A program made the translations under genes and the position numbers. Of a DNA stretch of 64,000 nucleotides, positions 8,938-18,367 are shown piece after piece. Location of the stretch: the NCBI GenBank assembly GCA_965228905.1, contig CBDDII010000003.1, positions 372,001 through 436,000 on the forward strand, given 5' to 3'. Under the pieces are notes generated by a model. The model was given only the letters and a program-made list of their open reading frames with translations, was not told the origin of the DNA and did no database searches. This DNA is from CALKXV01 sp965228905 (lineage in GTDB: Bacteria; Pseudomonadota; Alphaproteobacteria; Rhodobacterales; Rhodobacteraceae). Every line of letters starts with the position of its first letter. Position 1 is the stretch's first letter.

Positions 8938-9812
8938 TGGAAACGATCCCCGAATACCTGACCGTGCATGAGCTGGCCGAGCTATTGCGCGTCAAGGAAC
9001 GCAAGGTCTATGACCTTGCGGCCTCGGGGCAGGTGCCGGTCTCGCGGGCGACTGGAAAGCTCTTGTTCCCCGAGCGTGAAATACGCGCCTGGATCGCAGG
9101 TGGCAAATCGGCGCCCGGCACCTCCACCAAGCGGCCAGACGTTCTTTTGGGCAGCCACGACCCGCTACTGGAATGGGCCGTTCGCCAATCCGAATGCGGC
9201 TTGGCCACCCTCCTGGACGGAAGCAGTGATGGGCTTGACCGGTTTTGTACTCACGAAGGGATCGCCGCAGGAATGCACATCCACGACGCCGCGACCGAAA
9301 GCTGGAACCTCCCGGCCGTCACGTCGAAAGCCAAGGCGCAGGATGCCGTTCTTCTGTCCTGGGCAACGCGCCGTCGCGGCATCGTGATGGCGGCCGGCAA
9401 GTCCAACGCCATCAACCTCTTAAGCGACCTCAAAGGCAGGCGCGTCGCGTCGCGCCAACCGGCCTCCGGGACCGCCGTTCTTTTGGATCATATCCTGAAG
9501 GCTGCGAGCATCGACAAAGCCGATATTACATTCACGCCCCCTGCGCGCAGCGAACAGGACGCCGTTCTTGCCGTGGCCGAAGGCGACGCCGATGCGACCT
9601 TCGGGTTAGAGGCGCTGGCCAAACCCTTCGGCCTGGATTTCCTGCCGGTGGTCGAAGAACGCTTTGACCTTCTGGTCGACCGCCGCACCTATTTCGAGCC
9701 ACCCTTCCAGCGGCTTCTGGAATTTTCGCGCACCGATCAATTCGCCAACCGCGCCAAGTCGCTTGGCGGATACTCTGTCAAAGGATTGGGCAGCGTCCGC
9801 TGGTCGGCATGA
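8937..9812 (+). CDS. HTH (excisionase-type) plus PBP-like domain regulator of the tungstate operon
   Basis: 291 residues. The N-terminal 50 residues form an excisionase/MerR-type winged helix (YLTVHELAELLRVKERKVYD, GKLLFPEREIRAWIAGG). The rest resembles a cytoplasmic periplasmic-binding-protein fold (AGMHIHDAATESWNLPAV, NLLSDLKGRRVASRQPASG, AEGDADATFGLEALA). Such HTH-PBP proteins are thought to sense oxyanions directly and to control molybdate or tungstate genes. Its ATG overlaps the tupA stop by one base (TGATG), so it is made with the transporter. Autoregulation is plausible but no operator was identified. Confidence 0.85.
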   Translation: METIPEYLTVHELAELLRVKERKVYDLAASGQVPVSRATGKLLFPEREIRAWIAGGKSAPGTSTKRPDVLLGSHDPLLEWAVRQSECGLATLLDGSSDGLDRFCTHEGIAAGMHIHDAATESWNLPAVTSKAKAQDAVLLSWATRRRGIVMAAGKSNAINLLSDLKGRRVASRQPASGTAVLLDHILKAASIDKADITFTPPARSEQDAVLAVAEGDADATFGLEALAKPFGLDFLPVVEERFDLLVDRRTYFEPPFQRLLEFSRTDQFANRAKSLGGYSVKGLGSVRWSA

Positions 9813-9838
9813 AAAAGGCCCGGCGCATGGCCGGGCCT
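9812..9838. terminator. bidirectional terminator between the tup operon and the giant secreted protein gene
   Basis: GGCCCGGC at 9817-9824 pairs with GCCGGGCC at 9830-9837 with a five-base loop. AAAAA at 9812-9816 becomes a U-run for the minus-strand transcript, and TCTCTTT follows on the plus strand. Confidence 0.85.
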
Positions 9839-9859
9839 CTCTTTGGGATGCTGCTGCTT

Positions 9860-12800
9860 TTACATCATCATGGCGAATTCTTCCTCGTCTTCGTCCGAGG
9901 CCTGCATCGTCTCGCCTTCCTCGACCGGATCGGTAAAGAGCTCGTTCAGAAGGTCTTCGACTTCGGTCAGTGTTGATTCAATCTCTTCCTCTGACGGTCC
10001 GCTGGCGGTGTCGTCGTCATCACCTCCACCAAATCCGAAGATCGCGAAGATCGCCTCGAAGAGCTTGGCAAAGATGGCGCCGAAACCGGAACTGTCGTCC
10101 TCTTCCTCTTCTTCTTCAGTCATCTCGTCACCGGTTTCCTCGGTCTCTTCTTCATCGCCCGAGGTGTCGGTCTCGTCGGTGGTTTCGGTGGTCTCGTCCT
10201 CGACCTCCTCCTGCTCGTCTTCCTCTTCGGTCGTCTCTTCCTCCTCGGTTTCCTCTTCTTCGTCCGAGGTGTCGTTTTCGGTCTCCTCGGTCGTTTCCTC
10301 CTCCGTGGTCTCTTCTTCCGAGGTTTCTTCCTCAGTCGTCTCCTCTTCTTCGGTGGTCTCTTCCTCTTCCTCGATCTCGACCGGATTGCCGTAAAGCGCC
10401 CCAAGCGCGTCGATGTTACCGTTGTTTTCCGACAGGAACAAAAGCTCGATCTCTTCCAGCGGGCGATCCAGCATGACAAAGTTCTCGATGGTGCCGTCAA
10501 GGTGCCATTCGATGTTGTCGTCATCCTCTACCCGGTTCCGGGTCGAGCCACCGATCACAAGGTCTTCGTCGTTGTCGCTCATCCCGCCCGTGAACCCGGT
10601 GTCGGCATCCAGAAGCTGGCCGTTTAGGTAAAGCGCGATCTCGTCATCGTCGAAGGTGAAGGCAAAGTGGTACTCCTCGTTCGCCTGGATCTTCGTGCCC
10701 CAGTCGACCAGGTACTTTTCTTCCGTGTCGCTCTGGAACCGCACCTTCAACTGACCGCCGGTGGTGATATAGGCCGTCACGTGACCGCCTTCGCCAAAGC
10801 CGGAGTGGTCTTTCGAGAACAGCGCCTGGTTTTGCCCGTTGCCCGGATTGTCGGCGGTGAAGCTGAAGGCAAAGGTGCCTTCGTCCGTGGCCTGTTCGTC
10901 CGTGTGGGCGATCTCGATGGGCTGGTAGCTGCCGCCAAAGGTCCCGCTGGCATAGTCGACCAGAACGTTCGGCGCTTCGATCCCCTCGGGCAGGTTGCTG
11001 GCAAGGTCGATGCCGCCGGAATTGTACCAGGCGTTCGACGAATACTCCCAGGGGCTTTCGCCGATCGGGTCGCCATCCACATCGCGGCTGTCGTAGCCCA
11101 GATGCTCGGCCTCGCCATCGCCATCAAGGTCGATCCACTTGGTTTCCCCGTTCGGCGCAACCGCTTCCTGGATGTCGTGGATGGTGTCGACGATCCCGTA
11201 ATGCGCCCCGGCATTGGTTTCGACGTCGTCTTCCTCGACCTTGTCGCCATGGACGACGATATAGCCCAGGTAATCCTCGTCATGGGCCCCGCCGCCGCCG
11301 CCCTGTTGGGAATAGAGCGTGATGACGGACACGGCATCGTCGTCAATCCCGTCGCCGTCGGTATCCACGGTGTGATAGTCGATTTCGATGTTCGTCGTGT
11401 GACCGATGACCGAGATCTTGTCGCCCTCAGATTTGTCGTAATCCGCGATCACGTCGACACCGATGCTATCGACCCAATGGTCGTGGATGTACTTGTTCTC
11501 GCCAGCCACGCCCATCCAGTTGATCGAGCCGTCGTCGCGCGTATGTTCGGCGATGATATCTTTCTTGGCGTTAATCAGCGTTTCGAACTTGAAGTGGTCG
11601 GCACCCGCGCCGCCGACAAGAACGTCGTCGGCCACAAGCTCCTGATCGACCCAATCGGCCAGCTTCAGGTATTCGGCATCAATCGCACCGCCCTCGGGGC
11701 GCGAAGGCTCTCCCAGCACAAGCTGACCGGCCCGCTGCTCGCCCGCGTCCGACCGGCTGAGCAACACGTCGTTGCCGTCGCCGCCTTCCAGCAGGTCACT
11801 GCCGCGGCCACCATCCAGCGTGTCGTTTCCGGCATCGCCCATCAGGTGATCGTCGCCGTAACCGCCCTCTATGCTGTCGTTGCCATTGCCACCGCTCAGG
11901 GTGTCGTCGCCAGCCTCGCCGTCAATCTTGTCGTGGCCGTTGTTGCCGTTGATCACATCATCGGCCACGATCATGGCCTCGACACCCGAGGGATTGGTCA
12001 GCGCGTTGCCGGGGCCATTCGCCATCAGCTCCTGAATTTCGGCACGGCTCAGCACATCGTCTTCGGTAAATCCGCCCCAGATCCCAAAGTCGGCAATCGC
12101 GCCTTCGTATTCGTGGATCAGCTTGTCGTCATCGGTGGCGAACTCCTGTGCCGTGTCGTTCAACTCGGCCGAATAGCTGTCGGCACCAAAGACCCAGGGC
12201 TCCTCGTTTTGCAGCAAGGTGGCCGAGCCATGCGCTCCGGGCGTGTTGATGTCCCCCTCGACCTTGGTCCAGGCGCTGTTCGGAACGGCTTCGCCATCCA
12301 GGTAAACGGTGATGCCATCCTCGGTGAAGTTCACCGCGATGTGCTGCCATTCGCCCTCGGTCAGTCGCGGGCCGGTCTCCCAGGCGTGGTTGGTCTTGTA
12401 GGGGTCGGCCATGCGTAGGAACAACCCGCCGTCGTCCGTGTGGCCCAGCCGGAAATGGCTGCCGTCGCCCGAACCGGATTGATCCTTGGTGACGAACATC
12501 GACTTTTCGTCCAGCGCATCCGGGCGCACCCACATGGCAATCGTGCCCTGGGTGATCGCGGTTTCGCTGTCATGTTCCATGAAGGCAAAGCTGTCCTTGC
12601 CGTTGAAGTACATCGCGCCATCCGGCGCACCGCCCGGCCCGTCGGTGGTGGCGTCGGTGTTCAACAGCGCCTGGTTCTCATAAAGGGTATAGGATTTGAT
12701 CGCCGCGCCGCCATCATCGCGCTGATCGGCATAGGCCCCGTCGACACCATTTCCCATGCTCCAGAACCCAAGCGCGCCAGGCAGGCCGTCGGGCGCATCG

Positions 12801-14578
12801 ACATCGGCCTGCGAAAGGGTGTTGCCACCCGAGCCGCCCTCGATGGTGCTTCCGGCAACCTCGACTTCCTCCAACTGGTCGAAGGGCGAACGTGTCTCGA
12901 CATAGCCGTCCGCGTCGGTGTTGGAGACCAGCATGTCCTCGCTGAAGTTGCTGTTCTGGAATGCCTCATAGGGGTTGCCCGTAACGGCACCCAGCACATT
13001 CGTGCCCGGCCCGCCATGCGCCCCGTCCATCTCCATCGTTGCCGGTTCGCGCGTGTCGTATCCTTTGTACTCGACACCGTTGATCGTCGTGATCTTTTCC
13101 TCGCCAAGCGGCTTCAACGCCAGCGCGACATCCTCGTAGCCTTCGACCACGCCATAGGTCACGTTGTCGTCGGTCTTGATGTCTTCCACCTCGACCCGGT
13201 CGCCGTGCACGATGACCTGGCCGATCAGGTCGCGGTCATGGGCGCCGCCGTTGCCGTGTTGAACCGAGATCACCGTGATGATGCTTTCCTCGATCCCGTC
13301 GCCGTTGACGTCGCTATAGGTGACATAGGGAACCGCCGTGTGCCCGATCACCGCGATATGGTCTTCGTCGGCGTTGTAATCCGCGATGATGTCGATGCCC
13401 GAACTGTCGACCCAATGGTCGTGCAGCTCGTCATTCTCGCCCGCGACACCGGCCCAGTTGATCGTGCCGTCCGGCTTTATGTGCTGCTGGATGATGTCCA
13501 GCTTGGCGTCGATCTGCGGCGAGATCAGGAACGTATCGCTGCCCGCGCCACCGATCAGCACGTCGTCGCCGACGATCGCCTCGTGGGCATAGGCCGAAAG
13601 TTTTTGAAGGTCCGCGTCGACTTCGTTGTCGGGATCCTCCCGCGTCGGCTTGTCGATGGCCAACTGCCCGATCCGCTGTTCGCCCGCGTCCGAGCGCGCA
13701 ATCAACAAGTCGTTGCCATCGCCACCTTCCAGAATGTCCGAGCCATAGCCACCATCCAGAACGTCATCGCCGTCGCCGCCGCGCAGGATGTCGTCACCGA
13801 AGCCGCCCATCAACTCGTCGTCGCCACCCAACCCCTCGATCACGTCGTCGGCACCCTTGCCCGTGATCACGTCACGCGCATCGCTCGCCGTCGTATCAAC
13901 CGCCACATCCAGGCTTTCTTCACCGAGAAACAGGGAAGGGTGGTAATCCTCCACCGGAACCAACGGCACGTCGGCGGGCGGGTTCAGGAAATCATCGGTG
14001 CTTTGGTAAAACGCGCTCTGATCCACCGGCAGCCCGTCGATCCGCAGCGACAGCGCCATGCCGCCACCGCCGTCGAAATACAGCATGTCGATTTCGTAAA
14101 GCCCGCCATCAAACTCTGCGACCCGCGCCGTGCCATCGGGCGAACGACCGCCGGTAAATTCGGAATAATCGACGCCGCCGATTGTCAGCTCGAACCCGTC
14201 ATCGGAATAGACCTCGATCTGGTGAACACCGGGCGGGATATAGATATAGCCCGTCAAAGTCAGCGCCGAAGGCCCCATTTCAAGGTCACCGTTGCCCACA
14301 AGGCTCGCGGCGTCGTCACGGATGAATTCCGCAACCGTCGTGTCGCTCTTGTTCGCGCCATACTGCAACTCGGTCGCGATAAAGGTCGCGTCCGGCGTGC
14401 CAGCCGCCGCCGCGGCCGCCTGTGCAGTGTTCCAGATCGACGTGCCCGGAACGAAAGCGGCACCCATCAGCCCCGTGCCAAAGCTGGGTATTCCGGAAAT
14501 CGCCTCCATCGCTACGGCTGGCGTCAGGCCAGCGGGCGTATCAACGTTCGTTGCGTCAAAATAAGCTGTCGTGTTCAT
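9860..14578 (-). CDS. giant secreted RTX/LamG protein with PA14-like domain and Glu/Thr-rich tail
   Basis: 1572 residues from the ATG at 14578, which has a GGGAGAG ribosome site. No Sec signal is seen, so type I secretion is likely. Order of parts: PA14-like domain (about 35-195; GYIYIPPGVHQIEVYSDDGF), RTX nonapeptides (237-292; GGDGDDVLDGGYGS), an unnamed module (296-480; AGEQR, HDHWVDS, DVNGDGIEES), LamG (630-840; WVRPDALD, EGEWQHIAVNF), second RTX block (873-940), second copy of the unnamed module (945-1133), second LamG (1200-1380; FAFTFDDDEIALYLNGQ). The unit RTX-module-LamG is thus duplicated. Residues about 1402-1496 are almost only Glu, Thr, Asp and Ser. A short amphipathic stretch (FGAIFAKLFEAIFAIFGFG) and an acidic C-terminus (EEEFAMMM) end the protein, fitting an uncleaved C-terminal T1SS signal. 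It probably binds calcium and sugars at the cell surface. No secretion genes are adjacent. Confidence 0.88.
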   Translation of the reverse strand: MNTTAYFDATNVDTPAGLTPAVAMEAISGIPSFGTGLMGAAFVPGTSIWNTAQAAAAAAGTPDATFIATELQYGANKSDTTVAEFIRDDAASLVGNGDLEMGPSALTLTGYIYIPPGVHQIEVYSDDGFELTIGGVDYSEFTGGRSPDGTARVAEFDGGLYEIDMLYFDGGGGMALSLRIDGLPVDQSAFYQSTDDFLNPPADVPLVPVEDYHPSLFLGEESLDVAVDTTASDARDVITGKGADDVIEGLGGDDELMGGFGDDILRGGDGDDVLDGGYGSDILEGGDGNDLLIARSDAGEQRIGQLAIDKPTREDPDNEVDADLQKLSAYAHEAIVGDDVLIGGAGSDTFLISPQIDAKLDIIQQHIKPDGTINWAGVAGENDELHDHWVDSSGIDIIADYNADEDHIAVIGHTAVPYVTYSDVNGDGIEESIITVISVQHGNGGAHDRDLIGQVIVHGDRVEVEDIKTDDNVTYGVVEGYEDVALALKPLGEEKITTINGVEYKGYDTREPATMEMDGAHGGPGTNVLGAVTGNPYEAFQNSNFSEDMLVSNTDADGYVETRSPFDQLEEVEVAGSTIEGGSGGNTLSQADVDAPDGLPGALGFWSMGNGVDGAYADQRDDGGAAIKSYTLYENQALLNTDATTDGPGGAPDGAMYFNGKDSFAFMEHDSETAITQGTIAMWVRPDALDEKSMFVTKDQSGSGDGSHFRLGHTDDGGLFLRMADPYKTNHAWETGPRLTEGEWQHIAVNFTEDGITVYLDGEAVPNSAWTKVEGDINTPGAHGSATLLQNEEPWVFGADSYSAELNDTAQEFATDDDKLIHEYEGAIADFGIWGGFTEDDVLSRAEIQELMANGPGNALTNPSGVEAMIVADDVINGNNGHDKIDGEAGDDTLSGGNGNDSIEGGYGDDHLMGDAGNDTLDGGRGSDLLEGGDGNDVLLSRSDAGEQRAGQLVLGEPSRPEGGAIDAEYLKLADWVDQELVADDVLVGGAGADHFKFETLINAKKDIIAEHTRDDGSINWMGVAGENKYIHDHWVDSIGVDVIADYDKSEGDKISVIGHTTNIEIDYHTVDTDGDGIDDDAVSVITLYSQQGGGGGAHDEDYLGYIVVHGDKVEEDDVETNAGAHYGIVDTIHDIQEAVAPNGETKWIDLDGDGEAEHLGYDSRDVDGDPIGESPWEYSSNAWYNSGGIDLASNLPEGIEAPNVLVDYASGTFGGSYQPIEIAHTDEQATDEGTFAFSFTADNPGNGQNQALFSKDHSGFGEGGHVTAYITTGGQLKVRFQSDTEEKYLVDWGTKIQANEEYHFAFTFDDDEIALYLNGQLLDADTGFTGGMSDNDEDLVIGGSTRNRVEDDDNIEWHLDGTIENFVMLDRPLEEIELLFLSENNGNIDALGALYGNPVEIEEEEETTEEEETTEEETSEEETTEEETTEETENDTSDEEEETEEEETTEEEDEQEEVEDETTETTDETDTSGDEEETEETGDEMTEEEEEEDDSSGFGAIFAKLFEAIFAIFGFGGGDDDDTASGPSEEEIESTLTEVEDLLNELFTDPVEEGETMQASDEDEEEFAMMM

Positions 14579-15017
14579 GGCACATCTCTCCCGTTCGCGC
14601 CGAATGGTAGCTGGCGCGTTGCTTTGAATACTTTCTGAAAACCAATGGCGGACGTGCAGAAACACGTCAGAGAACTCGTCACCTTTATGTCGACAGTAGG
14701 GGACAATGTGGCGACAAAAGGGCTGCAATTTGGGCAGCAAACAGCGCTCCGCCGCGCGGTCGAACCAATGGGCAAAGTCTTGCCGGTCGGCAAATCCGGA
14801 CGGATAAACACCAGATTTTAAAGGTGTTTCTGCATTGTTTCCGCGTTGACGCTACGCGATCAAAGCGGTCTCACTGTTTCACTTTTTCGCACTCGCCCAC
14901 AATGCCACAAATAGCACCGTCAGTATCCGCCGACGCGAAACAGCGCCTTGCGTAAATGTGGCAGCCCGCGCTCAATGTCTGTGCGAATCGCTAACGAATC
15001 TTCAACAAGGACACGTC
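14579..15017. other. 439-base divergent intergenic region
   Basis: This stretch separates the giant secreted protein gene from the AhpD-like gene and must hold both promoters. I see no convincing sigma-70 pair, no palindrome longer than 8 bases and no small gene. Short direct matches to GTCGACA/GGCGACA at 14695-14720 are too weak to call an operator. Confidence 0.5.
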
Positions 15018-15590
15018 ATGCCCCAGCCCGATCACGTTTCGATCTACGACCTACCCGACCCCGCGACGCTGGACGATGACATGGTTGAGTACTTTGCGGT
15101 CTGCCAGGAAAAACTGGGAATGGTGCCGAATGTCCTTCGGACGTTTTCGCGCAATCAGGACAAACTCCGCGCCTTCGCGACCTACTACAACACGATGATG
15201 CTGGCGGATTCAAAGCTGTCCAAGCTGGAACGCGAAATGGTCGCCGTCGTCGTGTCCTCGGCCAACCGCTGTTATTATTGTCTTGTGGCCCACGGGCAGG
15301 CGGTGCGCCGTCTTTCGGAAGATCCGCAACTGGGCGAGATGCTGGTGATGAACTACCGCGTCGCCAATCTCGACCCCCGTCAACGCGCCATGCTGGATTT
15401 CGCCTGGAAGCTGACAACCACGCCATGGGAAGTGGACGAACCCGACCGCGAAACCCTTCGCGAGGCCGGTCTGTCGAACGATGAAATCTTCGACCTCTCC
15501 GACGTCATCGGCTTTTTCAACATGTCCAACCGCTTTGCCATCGCCAGCGACATGATGCCAAACCCGGAGTATCACGCGATGGATCGCTAG
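15018..15590 (+). CDS. AhpD-like / carboxymuconolactone decarboxylase-family peroxidase-related protein
   Basis: 190 residues, starting at an ATG with AAGGA seven bases upstream. The redox signature is EREMVAVVVSSANRCYYCLV followed by AHGQAV, that is a Cys-x-x-Cys pair with a trailing His, as in AhpD and the uncharacterised peroxidase-related family. All-helical cytoplasmic enzyme, probably a small alkylhydroperoxidase. The length (about 190) fits the peroxidase-related subgroup rather than short CMD proteins. It is separated by 170 bases from the RLP operon and is probably not part of it. Confidence 0.85.
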   Translation: MPQPDHVSIYDLPDPATLDDDMVEYFAVCQEKLGMVPNVLRTFSRNQDKLRAFATYYNTMMLADSKLSKLEREMVAVVVSSANRCYYCLVAHGQAVRRLSEDPQLGEMLVMNYRVANLDPRQRAMLDFAWKLTTTPWEVDEPDRETLREAGLSNDEIFDLSDVIGFFNMSNRFAIASDMMPNPEYHAMDR

Positions 15591-15760
15591 CAGCGACAGA
15601 CGCGCCCGAAAAGCGTTTGGATTGCAGCCCGCGACATCTCTGCAAGACCAATTTCAAAAGACAAACCACTGTAAGCCCCAGGTGTTTCAGGCTAAGTTCT
15701 TACCGTATCCGTGATTGGCCGAAAAAGGGCCGCGCGGGTCAGGCGGGGAGGGGCCAAAAC

Positions 15761-17008
15761 GTGTCGGACAGGATCACAGCAACCTATCTGATCGAAACTC
15801 CGATTGATCCGGCGAATGCGGCGAAATCCATGGCGGGCGAGCAAAGCTCGGGCACCTTCATCACCCTTCCGGGCGAGACACAGGCGCTGACCGAACGCTC
15901 CGCCGCGCGGGTTGAAGAGGTCACGCCGGTCGAGACGGTCGACACCCCTTCGCTTACCGGCGGCATCGAAGGTCAGAGCTACACCCGCGCGAAAGTCACA
16001 CTATCCTGGCCCCTTGAAAACATCGGCCCCGACCTGCCCAACCTGATGGCCACGCTCGCCGGGAACCTGTTCGAGTTGCGCCAGTTCTCGGGTCTTCGCC
16101 TATTGGATCTCAGCCTTCCGGCAGAGTTCGCCGCCGCCTATCCCGGCCCGAAGTTCGGTATCGAAGGCACGCGGCAACTGTCGGGTGTGAAGACCGGCCC
16201 GTTGATCGGCACGATCATCAAGCCAAGCGTCGGGCTTGATCCCGGACAAACCGCCGACCTAGTCCGCACGCTGGCCGGGGCCGGGATCGACTTCATCAAG
16301 GACGACGAATTGCAGGCCGATGGCCGGTACTGTCCTTTCGACGACCGTGCGAAGGCGGTGATGGATGTTCTGAACGCCCACGCCGACCGCACCGGCAAGA
16401 AGGTCATGTATGCCTTCAACATCACGGGCGAGGTCGACGACATGCGCCGCCGCCACGACCTTGTGCGCGATCTCGGCGGAACCTGCGTCATGGTCAGCCT
16501 CAACTCGGTCGGTGTTGCCGGGCTCCTTGCACTGTCCCGCACAAGCGAACTGCCGATCCACGCGCACCGCAACGGCTGGGGGTATCTGTCGCGTGCGCCG
16601 CTCTTGGGCTGGGACTATCCCGCCTGGTCCAAAATCTGGCGTCTGGCCGGTGCCGACCACATGCACGTCAACGGCCTGTCGAACAAGTTCAGCGAACCCG
16701 ACGAAAGCGTCATCGCCTCGGCGCGTTCGCTTCTGACCCCGATGTTCGACGAAACGCCCTGTGTCGCCATGCCGGTCTTTTCCTCCGGCCAGACCGCGCT
16801 GCAACCGCCCGAAACCTACGCCCGCCTTGGCAGCGCAGACTGCATCTATGCGGCGGGCGGTGGCATCATCGGCCATCCGGATGGCCCGGGGGCCGGGGTG
16901 CAATCCCTGCGAGATTCCTGGGATGCGGCCATTGCCGGTGTTCCGCTGCAAGATTATGCCAACGACCATCCCGCCCTTCGACGCGCGATGGAGGCGTTTG
17001 CGAAATGA
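15761..17008 (+). CDS. RuBisCO-like protein, probable 3-oxo-isoapionate-4-phosphate decarboxylase or transcarboxylase/hydrolase
   Basis: 415 residues from a GTG with a GGGGAGGGG ribosome site. RuBisCO active-site positions are kept: Lys154 (TIIKPSVGLD, K175), Lys180-Asp182-Glu183 (FIKDDELQ; carbamate K201, D203, E204), His269-Arg270 (H294-R295), His302 (DHMHVNG, H327), Lys309 (NKF, K334), Ser342 (FSSGQT, S379) and GGGIIGHPDGPG. RLPs next to a DUF1537 kinase and an ApnO-type dehydrogenase were assigned in D-apiose work as OiaX (CO2 release to L-erythrulose 1-phosphate) or OiaT (3-phosphoglycerate plus glycolate). I cannot tell which from sequence. The lack of tetrulose-phosphate isomerase genes nearby slightly favours OiaT. 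The next gene overlaps by 4 bases (ATGA). Confidence 0.85.
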   Translation: MSDRITATYLIETPIDPANAAKSMAGEQSSGTFITLPGETQALTERSAARVEEVTPVETVDTPSLTGGIEGQSYTRAKVTLSWPLENIGPDLPNLMATLAGNLFELRQFSGLRLLDLSLPAEFAAAYPGPKFGIEGTRQLSGVKTGPLIGTIIKPSVGLDPGQTADLVRTLAGAGIDFIKDDELQADGRYCPFDDRAKAVMDVLNAHADRTGKKVMYAFNITGEVDDMRRRHDLVRDLGGTCVMVSLNSVGVAGLLALSRTSELPIHAHRNGWGYLSRAPLLGWDYPAWSKIWRLAGADHMHVNGLSNKFSEPDESVIASARSLLTPMFDETPCVAMPVFSSGQTALQPPETYARLGSADCIYAAGGGIIGHPDGPGAGVQSLRDSWDAAIAGVPLQDYANDHPALRRAMEAFAK

Positions 17009-18354
17009 CCGCGCTGCCCGAGGGTGTGCTGGTTGCCTGGTACGGTGACGACTTCACCGGCTCGGCCGCCACGATGGAGGTGCTGGAGTTTGCTGGCCTC
17101 CCCTCGGTCCTGTTCCTCGACGTGCCGACGCCCGAACTGGTCGCGCGTTTTCCCGACGCACGCGCCATAGGCATCGCTTCAACCGCGCGCAGCCAGACGC
17201 CGGATTGGATGGACGCGCATTTGCCCCGCGCCTTCGATTTCCTGAAACAAACGCAGGCCCCGGTCCTGCACTACAAAACCTGCTCGACCCTCGACAGCGC
17301 CCCGCACGTCGGTTCGATCGGCCGCGCCATCGACATTGGCGCGGATTGTTTTGCCAGCGACTGGATTCCCTGCCTTCTGGCCGCACCCCAGATGCAACGC
17401 TACCAGGCTTTCGGCAACCTGTTTGCCAGCGCACCGGGCGGCATCTTCCGGCTGGATCGACACCCCGTCATGTCGCACCATCCGGTGACGCCGATGGACG
17501 AAGCGGATGTCGCCCTGCACCTGTCCCGCCAAACCGACCGCCGCTTCGGGCTGGTCAACGTCGCGGAGCTGGACAGCGATCCAGTCGCCGCCCTCAGGCG
17601 CGAAATAGATGCGGGGGCCGAGGTTATCAGCCTCGACGCCATGACGCTTTCGCAGCTTTCAACGGTCGGTGCCCTGATCTGGGAACAGCGCGGCGAAAGG
17701 ATTTTCGCCGTCGGCTCGCAAGGCGTGGAATACGCGCTGGTCGAACACTGGCGCGACACCGGCGCACTGCCCCGCCAGGATAAGACCGAAAGCGCCGGGG
17801 CGGTCGATCAGATGATCGCCGTATCGGGATCGGTCTCACCTGTCACCGCCGCCCAGATCGACTGGGCCGAGGCCAACGGGTTTCGAACGATCCAACTCGA
17901 CGCCGCTGCCGTCGTCAGGGGCGACACTTCGGCGGAAACGGCGGCATTGGACGCGGCCAGAAACGCCCTGTCCGAAGGGGCCGACCCCCTGATCTATTCC
18001 GCACGCGGACCGGGCGATCCGAAGGTTGCCGAGGTCCGAAACGCGGCAGGCACCGACATGGCCGGTGCGAACAGGCGCATCGGCGCGGCCCTCGGGCGCT
18101 GCCTGTCGGCGCTGTTTCGCGAAACAGGTCTCAAGCGCGGCGTGATTTCGGGCGGCGATACCTCGGGCTTTGCCTCGGAAAACCTCGGCCTTTACGCCTT
18201 CACGGCCCTTGCCCCGACCATTCCGGGCGCAGCCCTTCTTTCGGCGCATTCCGAGGATGAAACCCTGAAGGGGCTGCAACTGGCGCTGAAGGGCGGCCAG
18301 ATGGGCAGCCCGGATTATTTCGGATGGATCAAAAGCGGCGGTGGACCGCGATAG
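17005..18354 (+). CDS. oiaK: four-carbon acid sugar kinase family (DUF1537), probable 3-oxo-isoapionate kinase
   Basis: 449 residues. The N-terminal domain begins VAWYGDDFTGSAATMEVLEF, the substrate-binding signature of DUF1537 kinases. Other conserved parts are YKTCSTLDSAPHVGSIG, VGSQGVEYALVEHW and the C-terminal nucleotide site GVISGGDTSGFASENLG. The family phosphorylates C4-C5 sugar acids. Coupling to the RLP (ATGA overlap) and to an ApnO-like gene matches the 3-oxo-isoapionate kinase (OiaK) context, so it would make the 4-phosphate consumed by the RLP. The assignment rests on gene context and family, not on diagnostic residues. Confidence 0.8.
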   Translation: MTALPEGVLVAWYGDDFTGSAATMEVLEFAGLPSVLFLDVPTPELVARFPDARAIGIASTARSQTPDWMDAHLPRAFDFLKQTQAPVLHYKTCSTLDSAPHVGSIGRAIDIGADCFASDWIPCLLAAPQMQRYQAFGNLFASAPGGIFRLDRHPVMSHHPVTPMDEADVALHLSRQTDRRFGLVNVAELDSDPVAALRREIDAGAEVISLDAMTLSQLSTVGALIWEQRGERIFAVGSQGVEYALVEHWRDTGALPRQDKTESAGAVDQMIAVSGSVSPVTAAQIDWAEANGFRTIQLDAAAVVRGDTSAETAALDAARNALSEGADPLIYSARGPGDPKVAEVRNAAGTDMAGANRRIGAALGRCLSALFRETGLKRGVISGGDTSGFASENLGLYAFTALAPTIPGAALLSAHSEDETLKGLQLALKGGQMGSPDYFGWIKSGGGPR

Positions 18355-18367
18355 GAAAGGAAGACAG

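Noticed and set aside
10090..10390. A simple-sequence satellite (TCTTCC-type tract)
   Set aside because: It is in frame throughout and encodes the Glu/Thr-rich tail of the secreted protein.
9860..14578. Calling the giant RTX protein a haemolysin or toxin
   Set aside because: RTX repeats only show calcium binding and type I export. There is no pore-forming or catalytic domain, and LamG and PA14-like domains point to adhesion or glycan binding.
10667..14638. Two long plus-strand open frames (583 and 732 codons) opposite the giant secreted protein
   Set aside because: They are antisense to a gene with clear domains, rich in Arg/Val/His and lacking any motif or ribosome site. High GC and codon bias explain them.
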